DNA of 64,000 nt from Rhabditophanes sp. KR3021. Taxonomy: Eukaryota; Nematoda; Chromadorea; Rhabditida; Alloionematidae. Every line of letters starts with the position of its first letter. The stretch's first letter is position 1. The stretch is taken from NCBI GenBank assembly GCA_963281155.1, contig CAUJLY010000003.1:1178001-1242000 (forward strand). The letters are read 5' to 3'. Of this stretch, positions 23,178-34,110 are shown in pieces. The notes below the pieces were generated by a model. That model was given only the letters and a program-made list of their open reading frames with translations, searched no databases and was not told the DNA's origin. A program made the translations under genes and the position numbers.

Positions 23178-24068
23178 TTATTTTTTGCTTGGCGGAGCTT
23201 TGGTAAAGAAGTTGTCCAAAGTTAAAACTGGTCTCTTCCCAAACTTGCTTTTCTTTTCTACTACTTTTTGATTGTAAGGGTCCCAGTTAACCTTGCAACA
23301 TTGTTTCTCCATAATTTTTTGAGCTGTTCCCCAGCTGAATCTTACTATGGATGGGAATCCATAAACTGGATGACAGTTAGCAGCAATCCACTTTTTTGTT
23401 TTTGGATCAGAAGGATACCCCGAACCGTAATCTCTCGTCAAATCCTTCTCACCCTCTTCGAAAACCCAATTTTTGACCCGTTCATCCCTAGTAACCTTAG
23501 CCGCAATGGAAGCAGCAGACACGATCGGAAACTTAGAATCAGCCTTTTCTGAAACAACAATTTTAATTTTCTTACCGAATATCTCTGCCAATTTTTTTTG
23601 ATACTTATCTTTTGGACCAACAGTATCAACATAAATTTCCTTTACATTAATGCCATTGTCTAGACAAGCCTGAATTAAGTCAATGCAACTAGAATGTGAC
23701 ATTTCATTCAAAGCTCCCTTACTGCCCTCCATCATCATCTTTGCCGATATCATTCGTGGTGAAATTACATTGAGACGATAAGCTAGACGCTCCCTTGTCC
23801 ACTCGTCTTCTACCATTTTTTTGAAAATAATATCTCTTTTTGCTTCAGTTAAAGCTTTGGAGTCGTCTAGCCCTAATGGCTTTAACTCGGAATAGAGGGA
23901 AACAGGAGAGACAGCTACGGCATAGACCATCGGACCTAAGGTGGGCCCCCTTCCTGCCTCGTCGATACCCAGAACGCATGCTTCATTACTACCGAAGTTG
24001 ACGAAATTGGAACTGTCAACTACTTCGTATTTCGCGAATTCAGGGTAATCGAAGTTTTCTAGATCCAT
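23178..24068 (-). CDS. rnh-2: Ribonuclease H2 subunit A (catalytic)
   Basis: Single exon, 296 aa from the chosen ATG, which sits five bases after a strong TTTTAG acceptor in a CCACCATGG context; the open frame extends 14 codons further up but that part overlaps the acceptor. The catalytic acid set is visible: GIDEAGRGP, YVDTVGP and K-A-D-S-K-F-P, plus DYGSGYPSDP. It hydrolyses RNA in RNA/DNA hybrids and starts ribonucleotide excision repair. The C-terminus ends VLTLDNFFTK, which resembles a PCNA-binding PIP box without the leading Gln. The condensin gene ends 163 nt upstream on the same strand; an operon is likely. Confidence 0.95.
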   Translation of the reverse strand: MDLENFDYPEFAKYEVVDSSNFVNFGSNEACVLGIDEAGRGPTLGPMVYAVAVSPVSLYSELKPLGLDDSKALTEAKRDIIFKKMVEDEWTRERLAYRLNVISPRMISAKMMMEGSKGALNEMSHSSCIDLIQACLDNGINVKEIYVDTVGPKDKYQKKLAEIFGKKIKIVVSEKADSKFPIVSAASIAAKVTRDERVKNWVFEEGEKDLTRDYGSGYPSDPKTKKWIAANCHPVYGFPSIVRFSWGTAQKIMEKQCCKVNWDPYNQKVVEKKSKFGKRPVLTLDNFFTKAPPSKK

Positions 24069-24073
24069 GGTGG

Positions 24074-24075
24074 CT
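24074..24075 (-). promoter_or_regulatory. Candidate spliced-leader acceptor for RNase H2A
   Basis: CTTTTTCCTTTTAG ends here on the minus strand, five bases before the RNase H2A ATG. There is no upstream exon that needs it, so trans-splicing is the simplest reading. Confidence 0.6.
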
Positions 24076-24231
24076 AAAAGGAAAAAGTAAGAGATGATTA
24101 AAAAGTCCATAATTTTAAAGATATTTAAGCTATTTTGAAAAGCATTAATTGAGTAACGTTTCCTAAACTTTAAAGTTTCTTATTAGACACAGTTGAATAT
24201 AATTAATAATTAATAGAAAAATAAATAGAAA

Positions 24232-27200
24232 TCATTTCTTTTTGGGAGGTCCTCTACGTTTGGTAGTAAGATGTGTAGTTGCTTCATCTGTTTGCGTAAA
24301 GATAAATCTAGAATTATAATCTTCTTGCAACTTCTTGTTGTGCGCTAAATTGAAAGGTTCGCCGTTTAAGATTCCTCTGACTATTTCCGAGAAAAAGTCG
24401 ATGTTGTCGTTGAGTTCTGTATTGGAATCTTTGCGTAGCTTTTCAATTGATTGCAAGATATTATTCATAGATTCCTCAACATGTTCACTAGATGTTAAGA
24501 ATCTGGCAAAGGATGGCATAGTTTGGCAAATGAAGATAAAAGACTTTTCGTTGATAGTCAGTTGACTTATTGCGAAGATTAGGCGTTGCACAATTTGAAG
24601 TTGATCATACTCAGATCCCAATGAATTGTTCTTTAATCTTGTACACAACTTTTCAATCAAGAGTGTTGCCAGCTTGTCTTTTTCAATGAGTTCAAAGATG
24701 TACTCAATGATGTGCTTGAACTCGGAGTAGTTGATGTCAGTTGAACGCCCTAATAGTTCGGATATTAATTCAGGAATCACTTTCTTGACTGAGTCCTCGT
24801 CTTTTGAAATTGAGGAGAATAAATAACGAGCAACTTTCGCAATAGACTCATCTGGATCAGTAATTCTTCTAGCAACATCTGCAATTGAATGTTTAAATGG
24901 AAGCAATTTCTTTAAAATCAAAAATACAACCATTGAAATTGCTGTGTATCTGACATGAGTATTAACATCCATCACAGTTTGAAGCAGAATTGTATTGTAA
25001 GGCGCAACTTGATTTGGAAATCTAACCACGAGGTCCCCGATAATAACAAGCAGATTATTTCTACATTGCGGAGTTGCTGTTTGAAGTCTTTGGAAGATTA
25101 AACCAATGTACTTTTCACAAATAAAGTCATTGATAAGCAAGAACTTGGCTAATGTTAAATAGGCAGCATCGCAAACATCTCTGCTGAATGGTCTTTTAGT
25201 ATTGCCGGAGTATTTTGAGGGATGACCTTCAGTGATGATAACATGCAAAACAACATGCATACATCGTTCCATGATAGTATTTTCTTCGAACACTTCTCCC
25301 GAACGGCCAGCAACAGCGATTGTAGTGAATCTTTCGTAATTAGACACAATTTGTCCGAAACCTTCTTCCTCGTCGTCGCTATTGTTGTCATCATCTGGAC
25401 CGACAAACATTCCTTCCTTGTTGATTATGTCGAGTTCCCATTGCTGTAAGTCTTCACATTGCCCCTTAAATTTGTGTACCGTAACAACTTTTTTCCCCAG
25501 TTTCAATTCATCAAAAGCGTCAAAGATATAAGCCGTGTCCTTAACAAACGCCTTCTCGAAATAAAGACATAAATGAGGAGCAATTTCACCCATAAATTCC
25601 AATAATCTAATCATCATCAAATTAACATTTTTTCTCATTATATCACCAGAAGCGTCATAAATTCTTCCAACAGCTGATAAAGTCGCAACCTTTTCTTCTT
25701 GACGACCATCAATAGCTGTCTTCAGATCTACCAAATTGGCTTTGATTTTGTCTTCATAAATCATTACAGCAGTCATTCTATCAAGCAAAATAGTGTTTAA
25801 AGCAAGTAACGCATTACCAAACAAGAAGGAAATGTTAATGGCAACAGAAAATGCCATCTTAGTAAAAGCTCTCATAATTGGCAGCCAGTAGTCGCAATCC
25901 TTGTCAAAATTGGCAAACATGATTTTCAAAATTACTCTGAAGATAGGTTGCTTGGCATCTAATTTGAATGCTCCTTTCTTTTCATTGACTGTAATATCAT
26001 CGTGATTGCCAAGAATTCCGAAGATCCTTATGATTTCAATGTGAAAGTCACCAATCTCTGTCCGGTACTTGAACATCTCTACCAATTCCGTAATTCTTTC
26101 CTTTACCAATTTAGGCATTGCACGAGCAAGCAATTTGATTAGACGGATGATTGCTAAACATTTCATGGGCTCGTTGATAGCTTCTTTGAAATGGATGTCG
26201 AAGAGGAGATCAAACACCTTTTTGTCAAAGAATTGAATATGTTGAGCTCCTTTATCTTTCTCATCAGGTTCAAAAGAAAGCATTTGGTACACGACTTCCT
26301 CAACAGAACTTTGATTCTTCTCGGATCCAACCAGTAGTTCAACGATGTTTGTAATTATTCTATTTTGCCGAATGTTTTTATCTTCGTTTTGCGAGTTGCA
26401 AACTTTGATAGCATGTTTCACTAACTCATACTTTAGCTTCTTGTCATCCCTCCAAATCAAGCAACAAATATTTCTGAATGCTGTGATACTTCCTTCAACG
26501 TGGAACTTCTCAAATTCAACAATCAGTTTAACAGCTTCCTCAGACTCCGATGGCATTCCAGATTTGGCCATCTCAACTATCTTAGCAAGTGATTCCTCCA
26601 TCTCTCTAATAAAAGCAACCTCCTCCATTTTGGCACTCATATTTTTAAGCAACTTTTCAACTCGTTTCTTCAAAGTTCTTTCTTGTTCTTCATTTACAGT
26701 ATCGTTTGCGTCGCCAGTATGTTCTTGCAACTTTTCACTCACATATTCTGTGATTTTTAAAAGAATGATATCTACTGAAGCGTCAATTCCGTCTTCAAGA
26801 ACAAATTGAGCAAAGCAAGCTTTAATAAAGGAGGCCTTCTTATCCAGATCAGAGCCAAGCAAATCCATATAACATTGATCAAACACATGAGAATCACCTT
26901 GAACAGGTCGTCCGGCTTTTTCCAAGTCAATTAACTGCTCAATAGTCTCCTTAAATTGTTCCTTTTGAAAATCAAGCTGCACAGTCATCCTTTGCAATGG
27001 ACTCATTTCATTCATAGTGTTATGAATTTCACTTTTAATTACTTCGCAAGCATCTTTAGTTTCATATTGAGTTAAGGTAGAGTTGAAGCAATTGGATTTG
27101 AGGATTTCACCAAGACATGTCAAAGCAGCCTTTCTAACCATTAAAATAACATCGGAAAGGCAATCTCGAATTCTTTTCATGATATTGAGACACATGATTT

Positions 27201-28517
27201 GGTAGTTGAATTTCTTTTGCTCTGCCAGCTTTTTGAACACTGAAATACACTTCACACGTACAAAGGAATTTTTATCCCCCATTTGGTCGGCAATTTTGCT
27301 TAAGATTAGCAGTTTTTCATCTTCAACCTCACCATCAATTTCATCATTCAACCCATAAACAACCATGTCACCAAGAGCTGAAATAACGGCAATCTTGACC
27401 TTGTAAACATCAGTATTGAAGAAAAGCGAAAAGTCCGCGAGTTTGCTCAAAACCAGTTTTCCTTTCTTACTAGCAATAACCTTCAAAAGGGACTGCAATA
27501 TTTTACCTTCATTTGTCTTGCTCAAATCCAGAGGAGATTTTAGACAAAAATGGTCTAATATAGCTTTTAATAAGAGATCGAATCCATCCGGTAAACTGAG
27601 ATTGTTTTCGGCTTCAAGCATTGCTTCAATAATTGGGCAGGAAAGAGTTGTGCCATCGACAATATGAATGTTTGACAGGGAGGTGGAGATGAATTCTTGA
27701 CTGATTAATTCCATCAAATTAAGCTTTGCTCCAACGATAAGTAAACCCTCGAAGATTGGGATATAATTGACTTTTTCTGTTAATCTTACAAAACGGGAGT
27801 GTTCAAGGAAGGTTAGAATCGACTTGACAATATATTGTCCAAAATCAGGATACAAAGCACATGAAGTCCACAACAAATAAATCCTAATTTCATTTACTTC
27901 ACCTTGAGCATCGTAGAAAGACATCGTAGTTAGATCATTAAAAAATTGAAATAACTTCTTCTTCTGATCATCTATTTGGTTCAATACCTTGTCTTCTTTG
28001 ATTAATGCATTTGAACGAGCTCCTGCATTCTTGAGTACCAATTGATTGTGGCGAACGGTTCCGATGCGATCGAGTGACGTAGTAGTTTCTAACATAGCGT
28101 AGATTATCATTGTTAGTTCCGAGCGAATGGTACGTTTTTGCGCTTCAATATCGCCCTCACTATCGGTAATGTTTGGCAACTCTTCGACGAATGTTTTGAT
28201 GTTGGATAACTGCGCTTTGCCGACTGAAATAAATTGAAATTAAACTAACTAAAAAACAATTTACCTTTAAGTAAGCAATCAAAAACTTTGTGCAAAGAAG
28301 CTGAATCTTGAGTATCATGCTTTTCAAAGAAATAAAAAGCTCCATTGAAGACATCTTCCAACACTTCAATTTGAAACTCGTCATTTATAGTCACCTCCTC
28401 AGATTTGTAAAGCAGCAACTTGGCATCTCTTTCAGTTTCCACGGGAGTTACTGAGAAAGCTCCTTCATTACATTTCTTGAGATCTTTTGCCTGTAAAGGG
28501 ACAAAGAATTCCGACAT
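24232..28517 (-). CDS. dpy-28: Condensin non-SMC subunit CAP-D2 (NCAPD2)
   Basis: Exons 28265-28517 and 24232-28223 join across a 41-nt intron to 1414 aa. The N-terminus FFVPLQAKDLKK resembles that of NCAPD2. The rest is HEAT-repeat-like: a block with DKNSFVRVKCISVFKKLA near residue 370 and the Cnd1 domain near 1090-1250 with C-R-N-N-L-L-V-I-I-G-D-L and DPDESIAKVARYLF. Length matches the D2 subunit (about 1400). CAP-D2 joins SMC2/SMC4 in condensin I and compacts mitotic chromosomes; in C. elegans the same protein (DPY-28) also serves dosage compensation. An acidic linker with several Asp-Asp pairs lies near residue 1035. CAP-D3 is the alternative but is less like it. It starts 81 nt after the taspase stop. 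Confidence 0.85.
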
Positions 28518-28519
28518 AT

Positions 28520-28521
28520 CT
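28520..28521 (-). promoter_or_regulatory. Candidate spliced-leader acceptor for condensin CAP-D2
   Basis: ACATTTTATAG ends here on the minus strand two bases before the CAP-D2 ATG. The 81-nt gap to the upstream taspase stop codon is U-rich in the transcript, as in nematode operons. Confidence 0.55.
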
Positions 28522-28598
28522 ATAAAATGTTTTTAAACAATTCAAAAATGATTAACAGATATTAAAGTGGTAAAGACACTTATGTTTACATTAAATGA

Positions 28599-29648
28599 TT
28601 ATTCAAAAAAGTTTATTAAATGTGATGTGCATTCAATAGTTCCTTTTTTTAATAACTTGGACAAAAAAGCTTTGACGCGGATTCCTTTAGGCTTATCAAG
28701 TCCATCACCGGTAGCGAATGAATACGGAAAATGTTTTGTATTATGAAAGATCACAAGCTCGCAATGTTTTGTGTCAGTGTTGCAGTAGATTAGTAATCCA
28801 CCGAATAGAAGTCTTTCTGTAGGAAATATATGTAGAAGTGGGTCTTTTAGAAATTTGTCTTGAATGAAGGATTGAATTGAATTGGCAAGGATGATCGTTT
28901 CTGGATCGTCAGCTAGAATGTGTTTGCATAGTTGTTTGGAGAAATTAGTCCTGTAGAAGGCTTCGCCTAGTCCAGACACAGATAAGGAGATTGAAATATT
29001 CCCATTAACTGTTTCCGACCAAATACCAGCCCCGAATTGAGCGGAATGCCCAACTCGACCGTCTGTCTTATGAGCAATTCCACCCGAACTAACACAACTC
29101 GTCGATACCAACTTGTCATCAACTAATAAAATAGAAGAACCACCAACTGTATCAAAAGAATTACGCTGACCAGCAAATGCCTCCTCTATTTCAGCCCAAT
29201 CCTCCCTCATTTGCGTTGTAATCAACTCTTCATTTTCGACTACTTGTAAGTCATTTTTGATAGCCCAGTCTTTTAGTTGACTTCCCGCCAAAATCATCGG
29301 TGGAATCAGTTCCCAGTCACTTTCTTCTATTAATTCGATTATTTTCTGAGCGCCAAGAATCGGATTTTTGATGCAATCAACCGCTGTCACAGCGCCAAAG
29401 GCGAACTTTTCTGATGTCATGATAGCTGCTTCGCACTCCACCTTGCCTGACCTAGTCAAATTAGATCCAAACCCACAATTGAAATTAACATCATCTTCTA
29501 ACACCTTGATGCCTTGGACTATATTGTCATTAGAAATTGATACTTGCCGCAAAGCTTCAGTAAAAACCGGCCCAATTGTCCTGTCATGAAAACCACAACC
29601 GCCATGGACGGCGTATATTTTTCCGTACATACTCGTTCTTTTACTCAT
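28599..29648 (-). CDS. TASP1: Taspase-1-like threonine aspartase
   Basis: Single exon, up to 349 aa. The Ntn-hydrolase of the asparaginase type-2 family is shown by VHGGCGFHD near the N-terminus and by DTVGGSSILL, in which the Thr after Asp would be the nucleophile released by autoprocessing. SSGGIAHKTDGRVGHSAQFG follows, as in human taspase-1. Taspase-1 cleaves nuclear regulators such as MLL after Asp. The first ATG lies inside the end of the upstream glutaredoxin-like gene; the second in-frame ATG at 29630 follows an AAAAG acceptor directly after that gene's stop codon and is a good alternative start. It is the second gene of a candidate four-gene operon. Confidence 0.85.
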   Translation of the reverse strand: MSKRTSMYGKIYAVHGGCGFHDRTIGPVFTEALRQVSISNDNIVQGIKVLEDDVNFNCGFGSNLTRSGKVECEAAIMTSEKFAFGAVTAVDCIKNPILGAQKIIELIEESDWELIPPMILAGSQLKDWAIKNDLQVVENEELITTQMREDWAEIEEAFAGQRNSFDTVGGSSILLVDDKLVSTSCVSSGGIAHKTDGRVGHSAQFGAGIWSETVNGNISISLSVSGLGEAFYRTNFSKQLCKHILADDPETIILANSIQSFIQDKFLKDPLLHIFPTERLLFGGLLIYCNTDTKHCELVIFHNTKHFPYSFATGDGLDKPKGIRVKAFLSKLLKKGTIECTSHLINFFE

Positions 29649-30016
29649 GCTTGGCTGTCTTGAGTTTTTGGAGGAATTCCAATAAAAGTCTCGATTTAAA
29701 GTAGTGTTTCAACACAGTTTGCCCCTGGTACAATAAAACAGGCTGGTCGTACTTGTATTTCTAAACAAACCAAATAGAGTAATCAAAAAATAAACAAACT
29801 TACCTCAAACAAATCTCTGGAACTTTTTAAATCAACAACCTGATATTCAAAATCAGGCAATTCTTTCTCGCTAAAAGAGTCCAACTGACTTTTAAAATGG
29901 TGGCAAAGCGAGCAATCCTCACTACTAACCAAAACAAAAGATAACTGACTAGATTTGTTCCTAATAAAAGTAAAAAAACGCTGATTAACCAAGACGTACT
30001 TTGAGTTTGCAAACAT
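29641..30016 (-). CDS. Glutaredoxin-like (DUF836-type) protein
   Basis: Exons 29804-30016 and 29641-29760 join across a 43-nt intron to 110 aa. The thioredoxin fold with a C-S-L-C motif after the first strand (LVSSEDCSLCHHF), then a second strand with V-V-D-L, a Y-D-Q-P-V-L-L-Y strand with cis-Pro and a C-terminal helix, matches the short glutaredoxin-like family that includes human C5orf63 and yeast YDR286C. The role is poorly known. A basic N-terminal segment could direct it to mitochondria. Its last codons overlap the first ATG of the taspase gene by 8 nt. It is the first gene of the candidate operon and diverges from ZFR with 212 bp between starts. Confidence 0.8.
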
Positions 30017-30228
30017 CAAAATGGCACTAAGCTGAAATGTACGCGGTATGTTTTAATAAAATCTCGAGTTGAATTTAAAAATGCTGTAATCGTTTCTCCA
30101 ATCTTTGTTGACTATACGAATATTTAGAGCTTTACAGATTGACTAGTTAGCAACTTAATAACTTGAATTTGTTAGCATAATTATCTGGAACCAATTATTA
30201 ATTAAACTACCTCCATAAAGAAGTTAAA

Positions 30229-32598
30229 ATGAATAGGGGTGGTAGTACTTATATGGGGAATAATCGTGGTAATTATTCAAAGAAACGAGGGAATAGCAGT
30301 GTAATGACAACACCTGTCTACCAGGAAGTACCCAATTATGTGAATGGACGTAAGTTTTATACCTATCCCTAATCTATTTTCTTCTAATCTATTTTAGCTC
30401 AACAACTCTTTTCAACTCAAGATTATATGACTTCTTTTGGAAACGGAATACCAAATAATCCATATGCTATTTATACTGGTAATCCACAAGCTTATCAAAC
30501 TGCTCCAACGAGTGTATTTTATGGCTATAATACACCAAGTCCGTATCATCCTCCAGCAGCTTCCCGTGATCCTAAGGATAAGTACTTGTCTACTATTATA
30601 CCTAATCAACAAGGCAAAAGAGGTACAGCTAGTAATAGAGGTGGTTATCCTAATACAGGAGCTTTTAAAAAGAATGGAGCTACCAATGGTGGAGGTTATA
30701 AAGGTTCTGCTCCCAAAAAGCCCTCTCAACCTGAGGCAGTCTTTACCAAGTATGCTTGTGAATTATGCAAGATTTCATGTGTTGACGACAGAAGTTTAAA
30801 AGCTCACATGGTTGGCAAGGCACATAAAAAGAGAACGGAGGTGGTGAATAAAGAAGTAGCGCCATCTTTGTTGGCAGGCAAATCTACCCATAAATGTGAT
30901 GTGTGTGACGTCTTGTGTAGTAATAAGGATGCGCTAAAAAGCCATGTTAGTGGAAAATTGCATGAAAAGAAAGTTGCGATGCTTAAGAAGTTAGGGCAGA
31001 CTATTCCTGTTGTTGTGTTCGATCCTATTAATGGGACAAGTGAAGTTGAATCTGGAAAAGTGGCCAATGAGTCAAAAGCACCTAAAGAAGGAAAGATTGT
31101 TGGGGAGGAGTATGTTATTCAGGACAGAAATCCGACTACTGATAGGCAAATTGAGTATTACTGCAAGATTTGCGAATGCAAGGTTTCGGACGCAGCTGCG
31201 AGATTGGATCATTTAAAAGGAAAGAGACATTTGGCTTCTTATAAGATGATAGTTGATCCATCTATTGTCACAGACAACTCAGTCACCTCCAGTATGAAGA
31301 AAGTTAAAAAAGGAAAGATGGTTAATGGTGGTGGAATGAGTATGGCTTATCCTCCGTCTGAGACCTATGCCAATTATCAGCAGGAGGTGGCTAGAAGGGA
31401 GTACAGTCAAATGTGTATTTCCGAAGGCGACCCTCATCGCCTTAGCCAAGAAGAAGAAATGCTTCTAAATAAAGAAGTGGAATTAGAACCTGCGCCTCAG
31501 CAATTTCAAGATATCCACCATTTCATGTGCTGTCTCGAACAAGCTATTGGAGCTATCTATGGAATGCCACCTTCAATTGATAAGCCTTTAATTGTTGATT
31601 TCTTAAAAATAGGTTTGGTCAAGATGGAATTGTTTTCTTATTATGACAAAGACTTCGAATTGGCAATTTTGTTAAGTGATTATCCAACCTTGAAAAATGT
31701 CGAATGGCTGTCTAAGCATTTGGAAAACTTCTTAAGATCGACTTACGATTCCATTGAAGTTTGTTGCAATCCAAAGAACGGTGGCATTACTATCAAAATA
31801 GAACGGTACACTTATGAAATGTATGTTACATCTGGCCAGTGCCGTAGAGTCGACCCAAGCCAAGCAAGTTCGAATGAATTAGTTGTTCCGCTTGAAAAAT
31901 GTCTGATTCCATTAGCTTACTTAAGACATGACCATTGGTTTGAAATCAAATACAAAGCTAACCCAGTGTTCTGTCTAGTAGTCAAAATTATCCGTAATAT
32001 AGCCCAGAATGTTGTTGGGTGGGAGTTATTCAAAACAAACAAATGGTTACTACTTCTATTAGTGGATGCAGCTACTGAACTGTGTGGAATCTACGTTACT
32101 CCATATGCTTTATTCTACAAGTTTTTGCAATTAATTTCATCTGGATTTTTGCAGACTAAGAACTTGACCTTGAAGGATCCTTGTGAGAAGGGAGAGACAG
32201 ATTTGTTAAAGGACTTGTCGCAAGAGTTTAAGGAGTATTTGACGATGTCTATTCAGCATGCGATTCGATTGGTTGCTTTTGGGCAGTTGGGGTATGTTAT
32301 ATTTTATGGGCAGGCGTATCAGGATGAGAGTTGTGGCGAAGAAAAGATAGCAGTACCTGGGGATGAGAATGTTGTTATTAAGCCAAAAGAAGAATTGATA
32401 CTAGAATCAGATGAAAGTGGGAAACCAGACACAGTTGTAACAGAACTTCGAGAATCTTCTCCTGAAATCAAACAATCTCTAACAACTCCAAGCACACCTC
32501 AACAGCTTCCTATAGAAATCCGCTTAGAAAACGCCCTCAAACGCAGCAACACGGCTCCTCTCGAATCACTCAACTCAGGTAAAAAGGTATGCCAATGA
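30229..32598 (+). CDS. ZFR: ZFR-type zinc-finger RNA-binding protein with DZF domain
   Basis: Exons 30229-30349 and 30398-32598 join across a 48-nt intron to 773 aa. The Gly/Tyr/Asn-rich N-terminus precedes three U1-type C2H2 fingers: CELCKISCVDDRSLKAH, CDVCDVLCSNKDALKSH and CKICECKVSDAAARLDH. A DZF domain (nucleotidyltransferase-like fold shared with NF45/NF90) covers about residues 410-670. ZFR proteins bind double-stranded RNA, act in splicing and restrain innate dsRNA responses in mammals. The end is uncertain: a 38-nt GTAAAA to TTCCAG intron after the S-L-N-S codons would replace the last residues with a longer polar tail that stops at about 32657. Family call is firm. Confidence 0.92.
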
Positions 32599-33116
32599 AT
32601 AATCAACCCTTTCCAGAACTTTCCAAAAGATTCAAAGACAATCAATCTGCAAACTGATCTAATCTTATTTATTGCTCGTTTTTTAATATGTTTCCTATTT
32701 TTTTAATAAATCTGATTTACGCCAAAAATGGCAATATTTAATTTTGATCAAATTTATTTAAATTAGCATAAGTTGAAGAAGAAACTGTTTTGAACTAAGT
32801 GCTTACGAAATTGTGCAGTATCCTTTTTTGGCTGCGACCTCAGGTTTTTCATCATCCGGTTTGGTGTGACTACTCCGCCATCAGTTTTGGTTTGGCGATT
32901 CCATCTTTGACTTCTCCTTTAGACTCTAACCTGCATTTAGCTCCTCCGGCGATGGTCCATCAATTTTGTTCCCAGATGGTGGCGGACAGTGTCTGTGCAA
33001 TCCAAAACTCCATAATTGTCAGCCATAATACCGGCAAAAATTAAAACGACGTCAATGAATTGAATTATTTATTTTACCATCTATTTATAACTAATTAAAT
33101 TGAATATAACAATAAG
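32599..33116 (-). other. Intergenic with a GC-richer, possibly coding patch
   Basis: Between 32800 and 33030 the sequence is clearly less AT-rich than its flanks. On the minus strand an ATG at 33026, 90 nt after the SAM-carrier stop, starts a 29-codon frame; other frames carry coding-like pieces (PPPSGNKIDGPSPEEL, and one ending GYCTIS before a stop, which looks like a CAAX box). No join of these is convincing. It may be a small third cistron or its relic. Confidence 0.3.
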
Positions 33117-33938
33117 CTAATTTCCAACAAAATCACCCCACATTTTCATACTAAATTCGTATCCAAAGAAGTAAACAAATCCCCCGGCTGCCATCCAAGC
33201 CGTTCTAACACTTGCACCAGCATATAATTGACATGGGCCTTCCATTTGGATAATCTTTTTCCATACTTTGATGATACTTCTTTTATACTCATTATTGATG
33301 TCCAGCATAATTCTCGTCTTAGCTACATCCAATGGAGTCGTAACAAAGGCTGAGAAAGATCCCGCTACACTTCCGCATAATGCGGCTTCAAAAGGGTTAC
33401 ATTTATCCTTTCCATTAAATTTAGCTACTTTCCTTTTAATACCTTCCCACAACGGAAATTGAATAAAGGAAAAAGGGATTTCCCTGCAAATAGTTGATAT
33501 ATATCCTCGATACAAACCCATAACACCATTCAGTTTGATTTCGGCTCGGACGATTTGACTTAAATTGCCCTTAGCTTCTTTGTATCTTGAGGTTTGAGCT
33601 AATTGTTTGACATGTTCAGTAGGCACTCGGACGATACATGCGGCTACTTCTGCCCCACTAGCAGACAAGGCATCTATTAAAGGAGATTCTTTGCCAGGCA
33701 ATTGTTTCAACGACTTGTAAGTGAGAAAGAAGACGGCTGAACCGGGAGCTGCTCCTAATGCGACTGCACCAACGCCTTTGTAAATATTCTTGAAACCACC
33801 AGATGCTATAAATCCTTTTTCTGACTGCAACCTAGTCTTGATAGTATCAATCGGAAAGAGAGATAAATCGACTGTGAATCCAGCAGCAGCTCCACAAACT
33901 AACCATCTCACATGATTAACACTCGAGTCATTTGTCAT
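33117..33938 (-). CDS. SLC25A26: Mitochondrial S-adenosylmethionine carrier (SLC25A26)
   Basis: Single exon, 273 aa, within the usual carrier length. Three mitochondrial-carrier repeats are visible with FPIDTIKTRL, RVPTEHVKQLA and TPLDVAKTRI as the Px[D/E]xx[K/R] signatures. REIPFSFIQFPLWE and the modified second signature (RVPTE) are typical of the SAM carrier. It imports SAM into the matrix for methylation of RNA and proteins and for lipoate and ubiquinone synthesis. The ATG is one base after a TTTATTTACTTAG acceptor. The mitochondrial EF-Tu gene ends 172 nt upstream on the same strand, so an operon of two mitochondrial genes is plausible. Confidence 0.93.
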   Translation of the reverse strand: MTNDSSVNHVRWLVCGAAAGFTVDLSLFPIDTIKTRLQSEKGFIASGGFKNIYKGVGAVALGAAPGSAVFFLTYKSLKQLPGKESPLIDALSASGAEVAACIVRVPTEHVKQLAQTSRYKEAKGNLSQIVRAEIKLNGVMGLYRGYISTICREIPFSFIQFPLWEGIKRKVAKFNGKDKCNPFEAALCGSVAGSFSAFVTTPLDVAKTRIMLDINNEYKRSIIKVWKKIIQMEGPCQLYAGASVRTAWMAAGGFVYFFGYEFSMKMWGDFVGN

Positions 33939-33939
33939 C

Positions 33940-33941
33940 CT
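33940..33941 (-). promoter_or_regulatory. Candidate spliced-leader acceptor for the SAM carrier
   Basis: TTTTATTTACTTAG ends here on the minus strand, one base before the SAM-carrier ATG. The EF-Tu stop lies 172 nt upstream, and there is no exon in between that would use this site in cis. Confidence 0.5.
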
Positions 33942-34110
33942 AAGTAAATAAAACTATTAAAATTCCACAAAACACAAAAATATCCAACTAGTTTAAACAT
34001 ATCTCGCCTCACAAACCAAAACTTTCAAATTAATTTATTACAAAAATTAATCCACTACTAACAACACTTTTTTAACAAACTAAAATATCTAATTAAAATT
34101 ATAATAACAC

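Noticed and set aside
32799..33044. Plus-strand 81-codon frame
   Set aside because: It lies opposite the GC-richer patch whose minus frames look more protein-like; no coding character of its own.
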